A DNA stretch of 64,000 nucleotides from M55B144 sp964550615 (GTDB taxonomy: Bacteria > Bipolaricaulota > Bipolaricaulia > UBA7950 > UBA9294). Under the pieces are notes generated by a model, which was not told the origin of the DNA, searched no databases, and worked only from the letters and a program-made list of their open reading frames with translations. Below, piece by piece: positions 24,685 through 33,010 of this stretch. The stretch is taken from NCBI GenBank assembly GCA_964550615.1, contig CAZKAB010000004.1, positions 1 through 64,000 of the forward strand, given 5' to 3'. Numbering within the stretch: the first letter of the stretch is position 1; each line of letters starts with the position of its first letter. Both the position numbers and the translations under genes were made by a program.

Positions 24685-25285
24685 AATCGGCCTATTTGGG
24701 GGAATGTTTAACCCGTTGCACGATGCTCACATGCGCGTCGCGCAGACGGCGCTCGATCAGTTCGGTCTCGAACAGGTGATGTTCATTCCTAGCGGAGTAC
24801 CGCCGCACAAGGAGATCGAGGCCGATGTCACCAAGGAAGATCGTTATCTGATGGTGAAGAGGGCAATCGCCTCCAATCCCCGCTTCTCGGTATCGCGCGT
24901 TGAGATCGACCGTGACGGACCGTCGTACACGATCGACACGATACGTGCGCTGCAACCGCTCTATCCGCAAGGGTTGTGCTTCATAGTTGGAGCCGATTTG
25001 CTCTTGCAGATCGAGACGTGGAGGGAACCAGATGCGCTGCTGGCAAGCATTCCTTTCCTTATCGCTCCACGGGATGGACTCTCCCGGGAGTTGTTTACGG
25101 CCGCTCCGTTCGACAGGGCCACTATTCAACCGCTGGAGATGGAAGAGGTGGACCTCTCTTCAACATGGGTGCGCGCAGAGATCCGGAGAGGGGATGGAAT
25201 ACCAAAGTGCGTGCCGCCCGAAGTGGCATCCTACATCGAAGAACATGGCCTTTATCAATATCGGCAACCGGCCCAAGTTACATAG
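24668..25285 (+). CDS. nadD: nicotinate-nucleotide adenylyltransferase
   Basis: Makes deamido-NAD from nicotinate mononucleotide and ATP. 205 residues: GLFGGMFNPLHDAHMRVA (the HxGH-type site appears as HDAH), FIPSGVPPHKE, DGPSYTIDTIRAL, FIVGADLLLQIETW and the ATP-site LSSTWVRAEIRRG. It starts at TTG 24668 (or TTG 24674) inside the end of obg, so is probably coupled to it. Upstream of infC. Confidence 0.93.
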   Translation: MNLRGRIGLFGGMFNPLHDAHMRVAQTALDQFGLEQVMFIPSGVPPHKEIEADVTKEDRYLMVKRAIASNPRFSVSRVEIDRDGPSYTIDTIRALQPLYPQGLCFIVGADLLLQIETWREPDALLASIPFLIAPRDGLSRELFTAAPFDRATIQPLEMEEVDLSSTWVRAEIRRGDGIPKCVPPEVASYIEEHGLYQYRQPAQVT

Positions 25286-25294
25286 GAGGTAGGT

Positions 25295-25810
25295 ATCAAA
25301 AGAAGTCTACGCGTCAACGAACGGATTCGTGAGCCACAGGTATTGCTGATTGACGAGCACGGAGAGAATCTCGGAGTAATGCCAACTCCTGATGCGCTTG
25401 CACTGGCACAAGAGCGGGGTCTGGACCTTGTTGAGGTCGCCTCGCAATCCCAGCCGCGAGTCTGCAAAATCGTCGACTATGGAAAATATCACTACCAACA
25501 AGAGAAGCGCGAACGAAAGCAGAAGCACCGCTCGCGCCTAAAGGAGATGAAGTTCACAATCAAGATCGGTGAGCATGATTTCCAGACGAAGATGCGACGT
25601 GTGCGAAAATTCTTAACGGATGGCGACACAGTGCGTGTGTCCATCTTCTTCCGCGGCAGGGAGATCGTGCACGCATCCCGTGGGCGTGATCTCTTGACTC
25701 GAGTGGCGAATGAATTGAGCGACATCGCACGCGTTGATGAGGAGCCAAAGTCGCGCGGCAAGATACTGCAGATGCTCTTGGTTCCGCATCAGAATCAACG
25801 AAAAGAATAG
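25295..25810 (+). CDS. infC: translation initiation factor IF-3, apparent AUC start
   Basis: IF-3 binds the 30S subunit and enforces start-codon fidelity. The conserved N-terminal element RVNERIREPQVLLIDEHGENLG begins upstream of the first in-frame ATG/GTG/TTG (TTG at 25343, which would delete it), and a stop lies at 25283. The only well-placed initiator is ATC at 25295, five bases after a perfect AGGAGG (25284-25289), giving 171 residues, the usual length. E. coli infC starts at AUU, where IF-3 represses its own translation; the same logic would apply here. The N-domain, a lysine-rich linker and the C-domain (KEMKFTIKIGEHDFQTKMRRV) are intact. rpmI follows after 10 bases. Confidence 0.95.
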   Translation: MKRSLRVNERIREPQVLLIDEHGENLGVMPTPDALALAQERGLDLVEVASQSQPRVCKIVDYGKYHYQQEKRERKQKHRSRLKEMKFTIKIGEHDFQTKMRRVRKFLTDGDTVRVSIFFRGREIVHASRGRDLLTRVANELSDIARVDEEPKSRGKILQMLLVPHQNQRKE

Positions 25811-25820
25811 GGAGGGGAAG

Positions 25821-26015
25821 ATGCCCAAGCAGAAGACACATCGGGCTGCGAGCAAGCGCTTTAAGCTCTCGAAAAACGGCAAGCTCTTGCATCATATGTC
25901 CAACTACTTTCATAAGAACATAAAGAAGAGATCAAAGTCAATCCGCCAGGGACGACAAGACAAGGTCCTCACCGGGGGCCAAGCGAAGAACATCAAGCGG
26001 ATGATCGGAAGCTAG
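25821..26015 (+). CDS. rpmI: 50S ribosomal protein L35
   Basis: 64 residues, typical length: MPKQKTHRAASKRFKLSKNGK opening, then HMSNYFHKNIKKRSK. ATG at 25821 follows GGGAGGGGAAG. A longer frame reading upstream overlaps infC and is not homologous. Confidence 0.97.
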   Translation: MPKQKTHRAASKRFKLSKNGKLLHHMSNYFHKNIKKRSKSIRQGRQDKVLTGGQAKNIKRMIGS

Positions 26016-26033
26016 TAGATCAGGAGGACAAAG

Positions 26034-26396
26034 ATGCCACGAGCACGTGGGGGAAACAAACGAAAAGAAAGCCGCAAGAAGATCATGACCCTTGCAAAAG
26101 GGTTCAAGGGCAAGCGCGGTACGTCACATCGCATCGCGAAGCAATCGGTGATGAAGGCCCTGCGAAACAGCTACGTCGACCGCAGAAATCGCAAACGCGA
26201 CTTCCGTCGCCTGTGGATCACCAGAATTGGTGCCGCTGCGAAGCTGAACGGCCTGTCCTATTCCGCCTTCATCGGGGGACTCGAGCGACGAAGCATAGGG
26301 CTGAATCGAAAAATGCTCGCGGAAATCGCCGTGCATGACGCGGACACGTTTGCCGCTCTCGCGGGGATGGCCAAGGAGGAAGCGGTCAAGGGGTAG
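26034..26396 (+). CDS. rplT: 50S ribosomal protein L20
   Basis: 120 residues, full length: MPRARGGNKRKESRKKIMTLAKG, then ALRNSYVDRRNRKRDFRRLWI and LNGLSYSAFIGGL. An early assembly protein of the 50S subunit. In the standard infC-rpmI-rplT order, preceded by AGGAGGA. Confidence 0.98.
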   Translation: MPRARGGNKRKESRKKIMTLAKGFKGKRGTSHRIAKQSVMKALRNSYVDRRNRKRDFRRLWITRIGAAAKLNGLSYSAFIGGLERRSIGLNRKMLAEIAVHDADTFAALAGMAKEEAVKG

Positions 26397-26400
26397 TAGG

Positions 26401-27204
26401 ATGACCGCCGAAACGATCGCCCTTCACCTGCAGGAGTTCTGGAGGGCTGAAGGGTGCCTGACTGCTCCCCAATATGCCGTCCTGGGCGACAGAGGGCTCA
26501 CGCCGGCCTTGTTCTTTGGCGCTTTGCGCAACGGAACATGGCGGGCTTGTCAGGTTGAAGAGGTCGCCGGATACAGCGATTTCGGCCAGCGTCCATATCT
26601 CCGCCTTCATCGCCGCTTTCAAGTTATCCTGAAAGGAGAAAAGGGAGAGACGCAAGATGTCTATCTCGCTTGTTTGCGGGAGCTGGGCGTCGATCCAAGC
26701 GGGCATGACTTACGATTCGTTCCGGAATCCTGGGATTCCCCATGCCTGGCGACACGTGGATACGGGTGGGGTGTGCAGCTCGATTGGGTGCGGATCGGGA
26801 GCATCTGCTACCTTCGTGAGGTGGGTGGTATCACTCCCGATCCGATACCGATACGGGCTATCTATGACCTTGAGCCACTTGCCATGTTCATGGGGGAAGC
26901 CCTTGAGCCGGCAGACGACCTCGCACCGTTGGCGGAGGACCAGTTCGAAAAGTACGTTCGCGAGCAGACCGATGTCGCGCGTCTCAACTCGATCTTCGAT
27001 CAGGTTCTGAAAGAGTCAGACGAAGCGATCGACAATGGCCTCTTCTTCCCTGCCTACGATCTCGCCCTCGTCTGCCAGCGACTCATCGAAACCCTCGCCG
27101 CGCGGCGTGGGCACGTATTGCTCGACCTGTCCGATCATCGCGACAAGGTCGCGCAACTGGCGCACCGTTGTGCAAATGCATATCTAGAGGTTCAGCATGC
27201 CTGA
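26401..27204 (+). CDS. glyQ: glycine--tRNA ligase alpha-subunit homologue with altered ATP-site motifs
   Basis: 267 residues from ATG 26401, 4 bases after rplT. Homology to GlyQ is clear in LHLQEFWRAEGCL, FQVILKGEKGETQDVYLACL, LGVDPSGHDLRFV and the C-terminal helical part. However, the ATP-site block EPSRRPTDGRYGENPNR is replaced near residue 53 by VEEVAGYSDFGQRPYLR, and class II motif 3, normally GLERIAMYLQ, reads DLEPLAMFMGE (residues 156-166) with Pro for the invariant Arg. Aminoacylation by this subunit is therefore doubtful. It overlaps glyS by 8 bases. It could be a divergent GlyRS, or a repurposed paralogue if another GlyRS exists in the genome. Confidence 0.82.
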   Translation: MTAETIALHLQEFWRAEGCLTAPQYAVLGDRGLTPALFFGALRNGTWRACQVEEVAGYSDFGQRPYLRLHRRFQVILKGEKGETQDVYLACLRELGVDPSGHDLRFVPESWDSPCLATRGYGWGVQLDWVRIGSICYLREVGGITPDPIPIRAIYDLEPLAMFMGEALEPADDLAPLAEDQFEKYVREQTDVARLNSIFDQVLKESDEAIDNGLFFPAYDLALVCQRLIETLAARRGHVLLDLSDHRDKVAQLAHRCANAYLEVQHA

Positions 27205-29071
27205 TCTGGTGCTTGAGATCGGAACTGACGAGATGCCCGTACAGACGCTCTCGCGTCTGGCTTCCCTCCTGTGGGAGCGGGCAGCAAGTGAGCTTCAGCA
27301 TGGCTCGATTGCCTGCAGCGAAATGCGGGTATCGCATACGCCTCGTAGGCTGGCGTTATGGGCTCGTGATCTCAGTATTGCGGAACAACAAGTCCCAGCC
27401 GATCTTCTCACGAGAGTTCTTGTTCGATTGACGGCAGACCTCTCTTTCGTCTCCGCTCCCCATTGGGAAGGCTCTTCATCCAGTTGCATCGGCCCAATCC
27501 GATGGCTCGTTGCTCTGTACGATGGGGATATCATCCCAGTCACCATGGGAAGCGTGCCTTCGGACCGCCTCACGCGAGGTCATCGAGCCGACACCTCACC
27601 AATAATCACCCTGTCCAACGCTTCGGAATATCGAGCATCCCTCTCGTCTGCTTCCGTGGTTATTGACCGAGAGAATAGACTGAACATGGTGAGGGAAGGC
27701 CTCGCAGCGGCCGCGGAAGAAATCGATGAGCCGTCCTCGATCGATGAATCACTGCTGGAGGGAATCGCCGCCGCGGCGGAGTATCCACATCTCCTCAAGT
27801 GGGATCTGCCGAATGGGTTCCCCAATCTGCCGACCGATTTCATACACGCAGCTCTCCAGAAGAAGGGATTTGTTCCGCTCGCATCGAAAGACGAGAGTAG
27901 AACACGGTTCGTCACCGTCGCCGACGGAAAAGTCGATCGGCAACGCGTACGAAGCGGCCTCGAAAGCGCATTCTCCTCATGCTTGTCTCGTTGTTGGTCC
28001 TGTTTTTCCGAGGACAGACAGCGACCGTTGGCCGAGCACGTACATGCATTAAGGGACGTTCCGCATAAAGATGGCATTGGATCGCTCTGGGACAAGATGG
28101 AACGCTTGCGCGCCCTGGCGACTGGCATCGCACCGTCCGTGACGGCCGAGGCGTCTCTGGTTGATCGAGTCGCATTTCTTTGCCAAGCGGATCTGGTTAC
28201 CGGAGTCGTGCAGAGCTTCCCTTCGCTGCACGGTGTCGCCGGCGCAATCTACGCGCGGCTCGATGGTGAGCCAGAAGAAGCCTGCCTGGCAATTGGCGTG
28301 CACGCACTCCCAATCGCACCGGGAACTCAGCCCCCCGCGGGAGCGGGCCTTGCGGTCGCGCTCGCTGACAGATTGGATGAAATCGCAACTGCAGTCGTCG
28401 CCGGGAATGAATTGAACACGAGAAGAGGTCGACAGGTCGTGTCGGGATGCGATGACCTTTTCCGGCTCGCAATCGGCGGTGAAATTGATGTCGATTTGTC
28501 CGCGCCATTACATCGGATAGAGGACCGATACCGAACAACCGCAGGAAAAGGGAAGTGTAAGGAGGTAACGGACTACCTAGATGGAGAATTGTCACGCTTC
28601 CTTGAGACGGAATATGGAATCGCCCGCAACGTAACCGCTGCAGTCCCTCTGGCAACCAGAGGGAACCCGTACCGTGCTTTCCTGTGCGCCATGGCGCTAT
28701 TCGCCGCGCAAGAGAAAGGGACGTTATCGGGATTGGCGGAGTCCATCGAGCGTTTGGCGCAAAGCGGCGTCTCCGGGGAGTCTGGCAAGTTCGATCCGGC
28801 GCTGTTCGCAACTGAAGCAGAGCGGATACTGTGGCGGGAGTATCTGAAGGCGGAGGGGAAGATCGATCACCTCATCGGACAACGGGAATTCGCACAGGCG
28901 ATAGATCATCTGACCGCGTTGCAGGGTCCGATCGATCGGTACGTAGAGTCAATAGGCATGGCGGGACCAGTAGAAGAGAACGTGAAGGCAAATCGCCTAG
29001 CGTTCGCCGCATCGATCATCAGTCTATTAATACGTGTCGGAGACCTGCGCGCACTCGGCAGGAAACGATGA
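27197..29071 (+). CDS. glyS: glycine--tRNA ligase beta-subunit homologue, divergent
   Basis: 624 residues, about 60 shorter than usual GlyS. Recognisable blocks: LVLEIGTDEMP at the N-terminus, HTPRRLALWARDL, the SSCIGPIRWLVALYDG region, DLPNGFPNLPTDFIHAALQKKG, VAFLCQADLVTGVVQSFPSLHGV and AVALADRLDEI. The usual PTGSKDPFALRR block after LADKLD is absent; NELNTRRGRQVVSG stands there instead. The beta subunit holds editing and tRNA-binding regions. Divergence parallels that of the alpha partner, suggesting the pair changed together. Confidence 0.82.
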   Translation: MPDLVLEIGTDEMPVQTLSRLASLLWERAASELQHGSIACSEMRVSHTPRRLALWARDLSIAEQQVPADLLTRVLVRLTADLSFVSAPHWEGSSSSCIGPIRWLVALYDGDIIPVTMGSVPSDRLTRGHRADTSPIITLSNASEYRASLSSASVVIDRENRLNMVREGLAAAAEEIDEPSSIDESLLEGIAAAAEYPHLLKWDLPNGFPNLPTDFIHAALQKKGFVPLASKDESRTRFVTVADGKVDRQRVRSGLESAFSSCLSRCWSCFSEDRQRPLAEHVHALRDVPHKDGIGSLWDKMERLRALATGIAPSVTAEASLVDRVAFLCQADLVTGVVQSFPSLHGVAGAIYARLDGEPEEACLAIGVHALPIAPGTQPPAGAGLAVALADRLDEIATAVVAGNELNTRRGRQVVSGCDDLFRLAIGGEIDVDLSAPLHRIEDRYRTTAGKGKCKEVTDYLDGELSRFLETEYGIARNVTAAVPLATRGNPYRAFLCAMALFAAQEKGTLSGLAESIERLAQSGVSGESGKFDPALFATEAERILWREYLKAEGKIDHLIGQREFAQAIDHLTALQGPIDRYVESIGMAGPVEENVKANRLAFAASIISLLIRVGDLRALGRKR

Positions 29072-29118
29072 AGAAAAGGAATACGGGCATTCGTAGGTTA
29101 AAAGAGGATGAAGAATAA
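29068..29118 (+). CDS. possible 16-residue coupling ORF
   Basis: ATG overlaps the glyS stop (ATGA) and the frame ends 8 bases after the folB ATG. The peptide is highly charged (MKKRNTGIRRLKEDEE). It may simply bridge translation between glyS and folB; there is no evidence for a stable product. Confidence 0.2.
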   Translation: MKKRNTGIRRLKEDEE

Positions 29119-29488
29119 GTGTACAAGCGCACGTATCGAGGTGCTGGGGATCGAACTTGTCGGATTCCACGGATGCCTTGATATAGAAAGGACAAAGGGA
29201 AACCGTTTTCTAATCGATATCAGCGTCGAGGGTGACTTTTGGGCTGCCCCGTGCACTGACCGATTGGAAGAGACCATCGACTATTCGCAGATGGTAAGGG
29301 TCGTTCGCGATGTCAATCGGGCTAGAGATCATCTTCTCATTGAGTCCTTCGCCGATGAGATCGCTGACACCCTTCTGGAGAGATTCCCTCGTATCAAGAA
29401 GACCGTCGTGCGCGTGGAGAAACTCGCCCCATTGGGATTGGGAAGAGTGAGATGTGCGGCAATAGAACTGGAGAAAGAACGGATATGA
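29108..29488 (+). CDS. folB: dihydroneopterin aldolase
   Basis: Cleaves dihydroneopterin to 6-hydroxymethyl-dihydropterin in folate synthesis. 126 residues: RIEVLGIELVGFHGCLDIER (usual GxxGvxxxEr), TIDYSQMVRVV, LLIESFADEIADTLLERF and VRVEKLAPLG with the catalytic-region Lys. ATG is at 29108; the stop overlaps folK (ATGA). Confidence 0.93.
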   Translation: MKNKCTSARIEVLGIELVGFHGCLDIERTKGNRFLIDISVEGDFWAAPCTDRLEETIDYSQMVRVVRDVNRARDHLLIESFADEIADTLLERFPRIKKTVVRVEKLAPLGLGRVRCAAIELEKERI

Positions 29489-29988
29489 TCGACAACGACC
29501 TCGTCTTTCTCGGATTGGGATCAAACCTGGAAGATCGACGATCGCAGATAGAGAAGGCGCTTCTTCTGCTCAATAAGGCGGGAGTGAAGATTGCGCGCTC
29601 ATCTTCGCTGTATGAGACAGAGCCGGTCGGCATTGCCGATCAGCCTTGGTTCTTGAACATGGTCATCGCGACGCAAACGCACCTTTCGCCACGCGATCTC
29701 CTCCATCTGGGTAAACGCATCGAACGACAGGCGGGAAGAACATATGCGGTGCGATTCGGCCCGCGCCGGATCGACATCGATATCTTGCTGTATAAAGGGC
29801 GAGCTTATCGCGATGCCGAAGTCGAGATCCCTCATCCGCGCATGCACGAACGACGTTTTGTGTTGGTGCCTCTCTTGGAGATTGCACCTGACATTACAAT
29901 CCCTGGGACGAATAGGAAGTACGCCAACATGTTGGCAGGACTCAATGAGACAAAGCAGGTGGCAAAATCAAAGGAACAAGGATTCTGA
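29485..29988 (+). CDS. folK: 6-hydroxymethyl-7,8-dihydropterin pyrophosphokinase
   Basis: Transfers pyrophosphate from ATP to hydroxymethyl-dihydropterin, next after FolB. 167 residues: FLGLGSNLEDR, SSLYETEPVGIADQPWFLNMV, FGPRRIDIDILLY and IPHPRMHERRFVLVPL, all HPPK signatures. Start ATG 29485 overlaps the folB stop. No folP is present here. Confidence 0.95.
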   Translation: MIDNDLVFLGLGSNLEDRRSQIEKALLLLNKAGVKIARSSSLYETEPVGIADQPWFLNMVIATQTHLSPRDLLHLGKRIERQAGRTYAVRFGPRRIDIDILLYKGRAYRDAEVEIPHPRMHERRFVLVPLLEIAPDITIPGTNRKYANMLAGLNETKQVAKSKEQGF

Positions 29989-31211
29989 TAACGGTTGACA
30001 CACCCGAGAAACATGTAAAAAGAACGCGGGTGGCGATCCTGGAAGAAGATCGGTTGATGGAGATCTACTACGCTCACCCGACGCATGAAAACATCGTTGG
30101 CAATATCTACAAGGGCAAGGTCGAAGATGTACTCCCCGGCCTCGGTTCGGCGTTCGTAAACGTCGGAGAGAAGAAGAGCCTGTTTCTGTCAAGAGGTGAG
30201 CTTAACGACAAGCTGCTGATTGAGAAGGGGTTTAGGCCCTGGCACGGAGCTGCTCCGATCAACAAGCTATTGCGCCCCGGGCAGACGCTCACTCTGCAAG
30301 TGCGGCGCGGAGGCATAGGTTCGAAAAACCCACAGGGAACCACCAAGATTAGCCTGCCAGGAAGGTTTTGGGTATTTCTTCCTGCGGAGGACAGACTGGG
30401 CGTATCGCGCCGTATTGAGAGTGTGCGTACCCAGCGCCGCCTTCGCCGCATAGCCCGCGAGCTGAAGAAGAACGGAGAAGGAATGATCGCCCGTACGGGC
30501 GCGCAGTGGGCAACCGCAGAAGAATTGGAACGTGACTACGAGCTATTGCTCCACACCTGGGAAGGAATTGAATCCGCCGCCCGCGCCTCGTCGGCGCCGC
30601 AACTTCTGTACAAAGGCATGGGGCTCGTGCAGACAATTCTTCGGGATCGCCTGCTTCCCGACGTAGAAGAGGTGATCGTCGATTCCGAGTTCTTCTGCGA
30701 AAAGATTCACTACTTCCTCGACTACATGCACATGGAAGACTACAAGGAACGTGTTCACGTTTATCAGAACACGGAGCCGCTCTTCCAACATCACCACATC
30801 GAGGAGCAGATTCAGGAGACACAGGCAGGACGCGTTCCACTTGCAGGTGGTGGATCGCTGGTAATCGATGAAACAGAAGCGTTGATAGCGATCGATGTCA
30901 ACACCGGCGGCGACGTACAGCATCGAAACCAACAGGCCGCCATTCTCAACACCAATCTCGAAGCGGCACAGGAGATTGCGCGCCAGCTTCGTCTACGTCA
31001 GATGAGCGGAATCATCGTCGTGGACTTCGTCGATATGGACAATCAGCACAACGAACAACTGCTGATCGAAAAGGTGAAAGAGGAACTAAAGAAGGATCGT
31101 GTGTCAGCCGATTTCGTCGACTTGACCGGTCTGGGGCTCGTAGAGATAACGCGCAAACGTGCGGGGGAAAGCCTATCCGATATGCTGGAGAGTGCGCAAT
31201 TCGATGCTTGA
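29982..31211 (+). CDS. ribonuclease E/G family protein, apparent non-canonical start, no zinc-link
   Basis: Endoribonuclease for RNA processing. The S1-like and 5'-sensor regions (NIYKGKVEDVLPGLGSAFVNVG), IDETEALIAIDVNTGG and the RQLRLRQMSGIIVVDFVDMDN catalytic block are intact. The first conserved strand (LITVDTPEKHVKRTRVAILEE) lies upstream of the first canonical start (GTG 30030). The frame is open upstream without ATG/GTG/TTG, so ATT at 29982, six bases after AAGGA and overlapping the folK stop, is the best initiator. The chain ends soon after ITRKRAGESLSDML and lacks the CPxC zinc-link that joins RNase E/G dimers. Confidence 0.92.
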   Translation: MLITVDTPEKHVKRTRVAILEEDRLMEIYYAHPTHENIVGNIYKGKVEDVLPGLGSAFVNVGEKKSLFLSRGELNDKLLIEKGFRPWHGAAPINKLLRPGQTLTLQVRRGGIGSKNPQGTTKISLPGRFWVFLPAEDRLGVSRRIESVRTQRRLRRIARELKKNGEGMIARTGAQWATAEELERDYELLLHTWEGIESAARASSAPQLLYKGMGLVQTILRDRLLPDVEEVIVDSEFFCEKIHYFLDYMHMEDYKERVHVYQNTEPLFQHHHIEEQIQETQAGRVPLAGGGSLVIDETEALIAIDVNTGGDVQHRNQQAAILNTNLEAAQEIARQLRLRQMSGIIVVDFVDMDNQHNEQLLIEKVKEELKKDRVSADFVDLTGLGLVEITRKRAGESLSDMLESAQFDA

Positions 31212-31236
31212 TTAGCCGATGAGCGCTCGCTAGAAT
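31208..31236 (+). promoter_or_regulatory. promoter for tRNA-Val
   Basis: TTGATT (31208-31213), 17 bp, TAGAAT (31231-31236). The predicted start is about 10 bases before the mature tRNA. The -35 overlaps the end of the RNase gene. Confidence 0.65.
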
Positions 31237-31253
31237 AGGACGATCGACAAATC

Positions 31254-31326
31254 GGGCGAATAGCTCAGTTGGGAGAGCGTTCGGGTCACATCCGAAAGGT
31301 CGCAGGTTCGAGCCCTGCTTCGCCCA
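31254..31326 (+). tRNA. tRNA-Val (CAC)
   Basis: 73 nt cloverleaf. Acceptor GGGCGAA pairs with TTCGCCC, discriminator A73. D arm TAGCTCAGTTGGGAGAG. The anticodon stem TTCGG/CCGAA encloses GTCACAT, anticodon CAC. T arm GCAGGTTCGAGCCCTGC. CCA is not encoded. Confidence 0.95.
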
Positions 31327-31376
31327 TTCTCCTTTTCTCTTCCGCCCAGCCGATCCCCATATGAGGAGGGAACATA

Positions 31377-32363
31377 GTGCTGGCATTGGTGACCGGAGGG
31401 ACAGGATTCATCGGTTCAGGTATCGTGCGAGCGTTGCTTGCCACCGGACACGAGGTGCGTTGTCTTGTACGAGACGGCGCGAATGTTTCCAACCTCTCAG
31501 GGCTTCCGATCGAAATCGTGACCGGCGACATTACCAACATCGATTCGCTCGCCCTCGCAATGCGCGGATGCACGCAAGTATTCCACGCCGCCGCTTTGTA
31601 CTCATTCTGGGTATCATCGCTCGATCTTTTCGAGGAAGTGAACGTATGCGGCACGCGAAATGTACTTCAAGCAGCTCTTGATTGCGGAGTGGACCATGTT
31701 GTATACACGAGTTCGGTCGCCGCGCTCGCCGTCCCCACATCCGATGACCCGGTAAGCGAAGATATGCCGGTCGACCCGAGAATAATCATCGGCGCGTACA
31801 AAAAGAGCAAGTATCTCGCCGAACAAGTCGCACTTGAGTTCGCCCATCGTGGCTTGCGAGTGGTGATCGTTAACCCATCGTTCCCGGTAGGATCGCGAGA
31901 CATAAAGCCGACTCCCACCGGTCAGATGATCGTCGATTTCCTCAACCATCGCCTCCCGGCGTACGTTGATACCGGCATGAATGTCGTTGATGTCGACGAT
32001 GTCGCACAAGGTCATGTCCTCGCCGCTGCGCGGGGGAAGACCGGAGAGCGATACATCCTCGGGGGAAAGAACATGTCAATGAGCGAGATTCTTGGGACTC
32101 TTTCCCGGATAAGTGGCATCCCCGCACCGCGGGTGCGCTTGCCGTACCGGCCGCTTCTCACGATGTCCTATCTAAACGCCGCTTGGTGTCGAATCACTCG
32201 GACAACGCCGCGTATGACGCCGGATACGATTAGAATGTCGGCCCATAAGATGTACTACGACTCAGGCAAGGCGATTCGCGAGTTGGGCTTCCCTCAAACG
32301 GATCCGCAGGCGGCGCTGCAGAAGGCCGTCACATGGTTCACAGAGAACGGCTATGTTAAGTAG
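31377..32363 (+). CDS. NAD-dependent epimerase/dehydratase, HpnA-like
   Basis: 328-residue extended short-chain dehydrogenase. Rossmann GGTGFIGSGIVRALLATGHEV, VYTSSVAAL, catalytic YxxxK in GAYKKSKYLAEQ. The sequence VNPSFPVGSRDIKPTPTGQMIVDF plus VDTGMNVVDVDDVAQGH and ERYILGGKNM match the hopanoid-associated sugar epimerase group (HpnA). No other hopanoid genes are nearby, so a general nucleotide-sugar or dihydroflavonol-type reductase role is possible. GTG 31377 follows GAGGAGGG. Confidence 0.88.
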   Translation: MLALVTGGTGFIGSGIVRALLATGHEVRCLVRDGANVSNLSGLPIEIVTGDITNIDSLALAMRGCTQVFHAAALYSFWVSSLDLFEEVNVCGTRNVLQAALDCGVDHVVYTSSVAALAVPTSDDPVSEDMPVDPRIIIGAYKKSKYLAEQVALEFAHRGLRVVIVNPSFPVGSRDIKPTPTGQMIVDFLNHRLPAYVDTGMNVVDVDDVAQGHVLAAARGKTGERYILGGKNMSMSEILGTLSRISGIPAPRVRLPYRPLLTMSYLNAAWCRITRTTPRMTPDTIRMSAHKMYYDSGKAIRELGFPQTDPQAALQKAVTWFTENGYVK

Positions 32364-32386
32364 AGGACAACGCTGATTGCTGCCTC

Positions 32387-32415
32387 GGGTTGATGGCACC
32401 CTTGTGCCAGGACCC
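32387..32415. terminator. hairpin between convergent genes
   Basis: TGGCAC-CCTT-GTGCCA (32394-32409) with an outer GGGT/ACCC pair, in the 128-bp space between the convergent epimerase and coaD genes. No U run, so termination is only plausible. Confidence 0.4.
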
Positions 32416-32491
32416 AACGGCACTTGATCCATCCCCTGCCTTTGAGGAGCCTGCACGCGCAAGCATCGGCACGGCAGAATGCCCGAAATCG

Positions 32492-32998
32492 TCAGCCCGC
32501 ATCGTTTGGCGACGCAAACTTGCGCGCCAACGCCTCCTCGACGCTCTTCGGAACGAACGAGCTGACATCCCCGCCGAGCCGCTTGACCTCTTTCACGATA
32601 GATGAAGAGAGGAAGCTGTACTTCCCGGCAGTCATAAAGAACACCGTCTCAAGATCTGAATCCAGATCTCGATTGGTGAGCGCCATCTGAAACTCGTAGT
32701 CGAAATCCGAATTGGCGCGCAATCCCCGCACAACGGCATCGGCGCCGATCTTGCGTGCACAATCGATCAACAGACCGGAGTAGCTTATTACGTCTACATC
32801 CGCAATTCCCATCTCTCCCAGAGCATCACGCGTGATCCGCTCGCGTTCTTCAACCGAGAAGAGAGGCCGCTTGTTCGGATTGGCGACGACAGCAATCACC
32901 AGATGAGGAAAGAGCTTGCGCGCACGACGGACGATGTCGATGTGCCCGTAGGTTATCGGATCAAAACTGCCTGGGTAGATCGCATTAGGCATTGGCAT
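32492..32998 (-). CDS. coaD: phosphopantetheine adenylyltransferase
   Basis: Penultimate step of coenzyme A synthesis. 168 residues: AIYPGSFDPITYGHIDIVRRA (TxGH site), VVANPNKRPLFSVEER, VVRGLRANSDFDYEFQMAL and FMTAGKYSFLSSSIVKEV. Typical length. It starts 12 bases after the M16 peptidase stop, last in the minus-strand run. Confidence 0.97.
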   Translation of the reverse strand: MPMPNAIYPGSFDPITYGHIDIVRRARKLFPHLVIAVVANPNKRPLFSVEERERITRDALGEMGIADVDVISYSGLLIDCARKIGADAVVRGLRANSDFDYEFQMALTNRDLDSDLETVFFMTAGKYSFLSSSIVKEVKRLGGDVSSFVPKSVEEALARKFASPNDAG

Positions 32999-33010
32999 GA
33001 TACAAAGATT

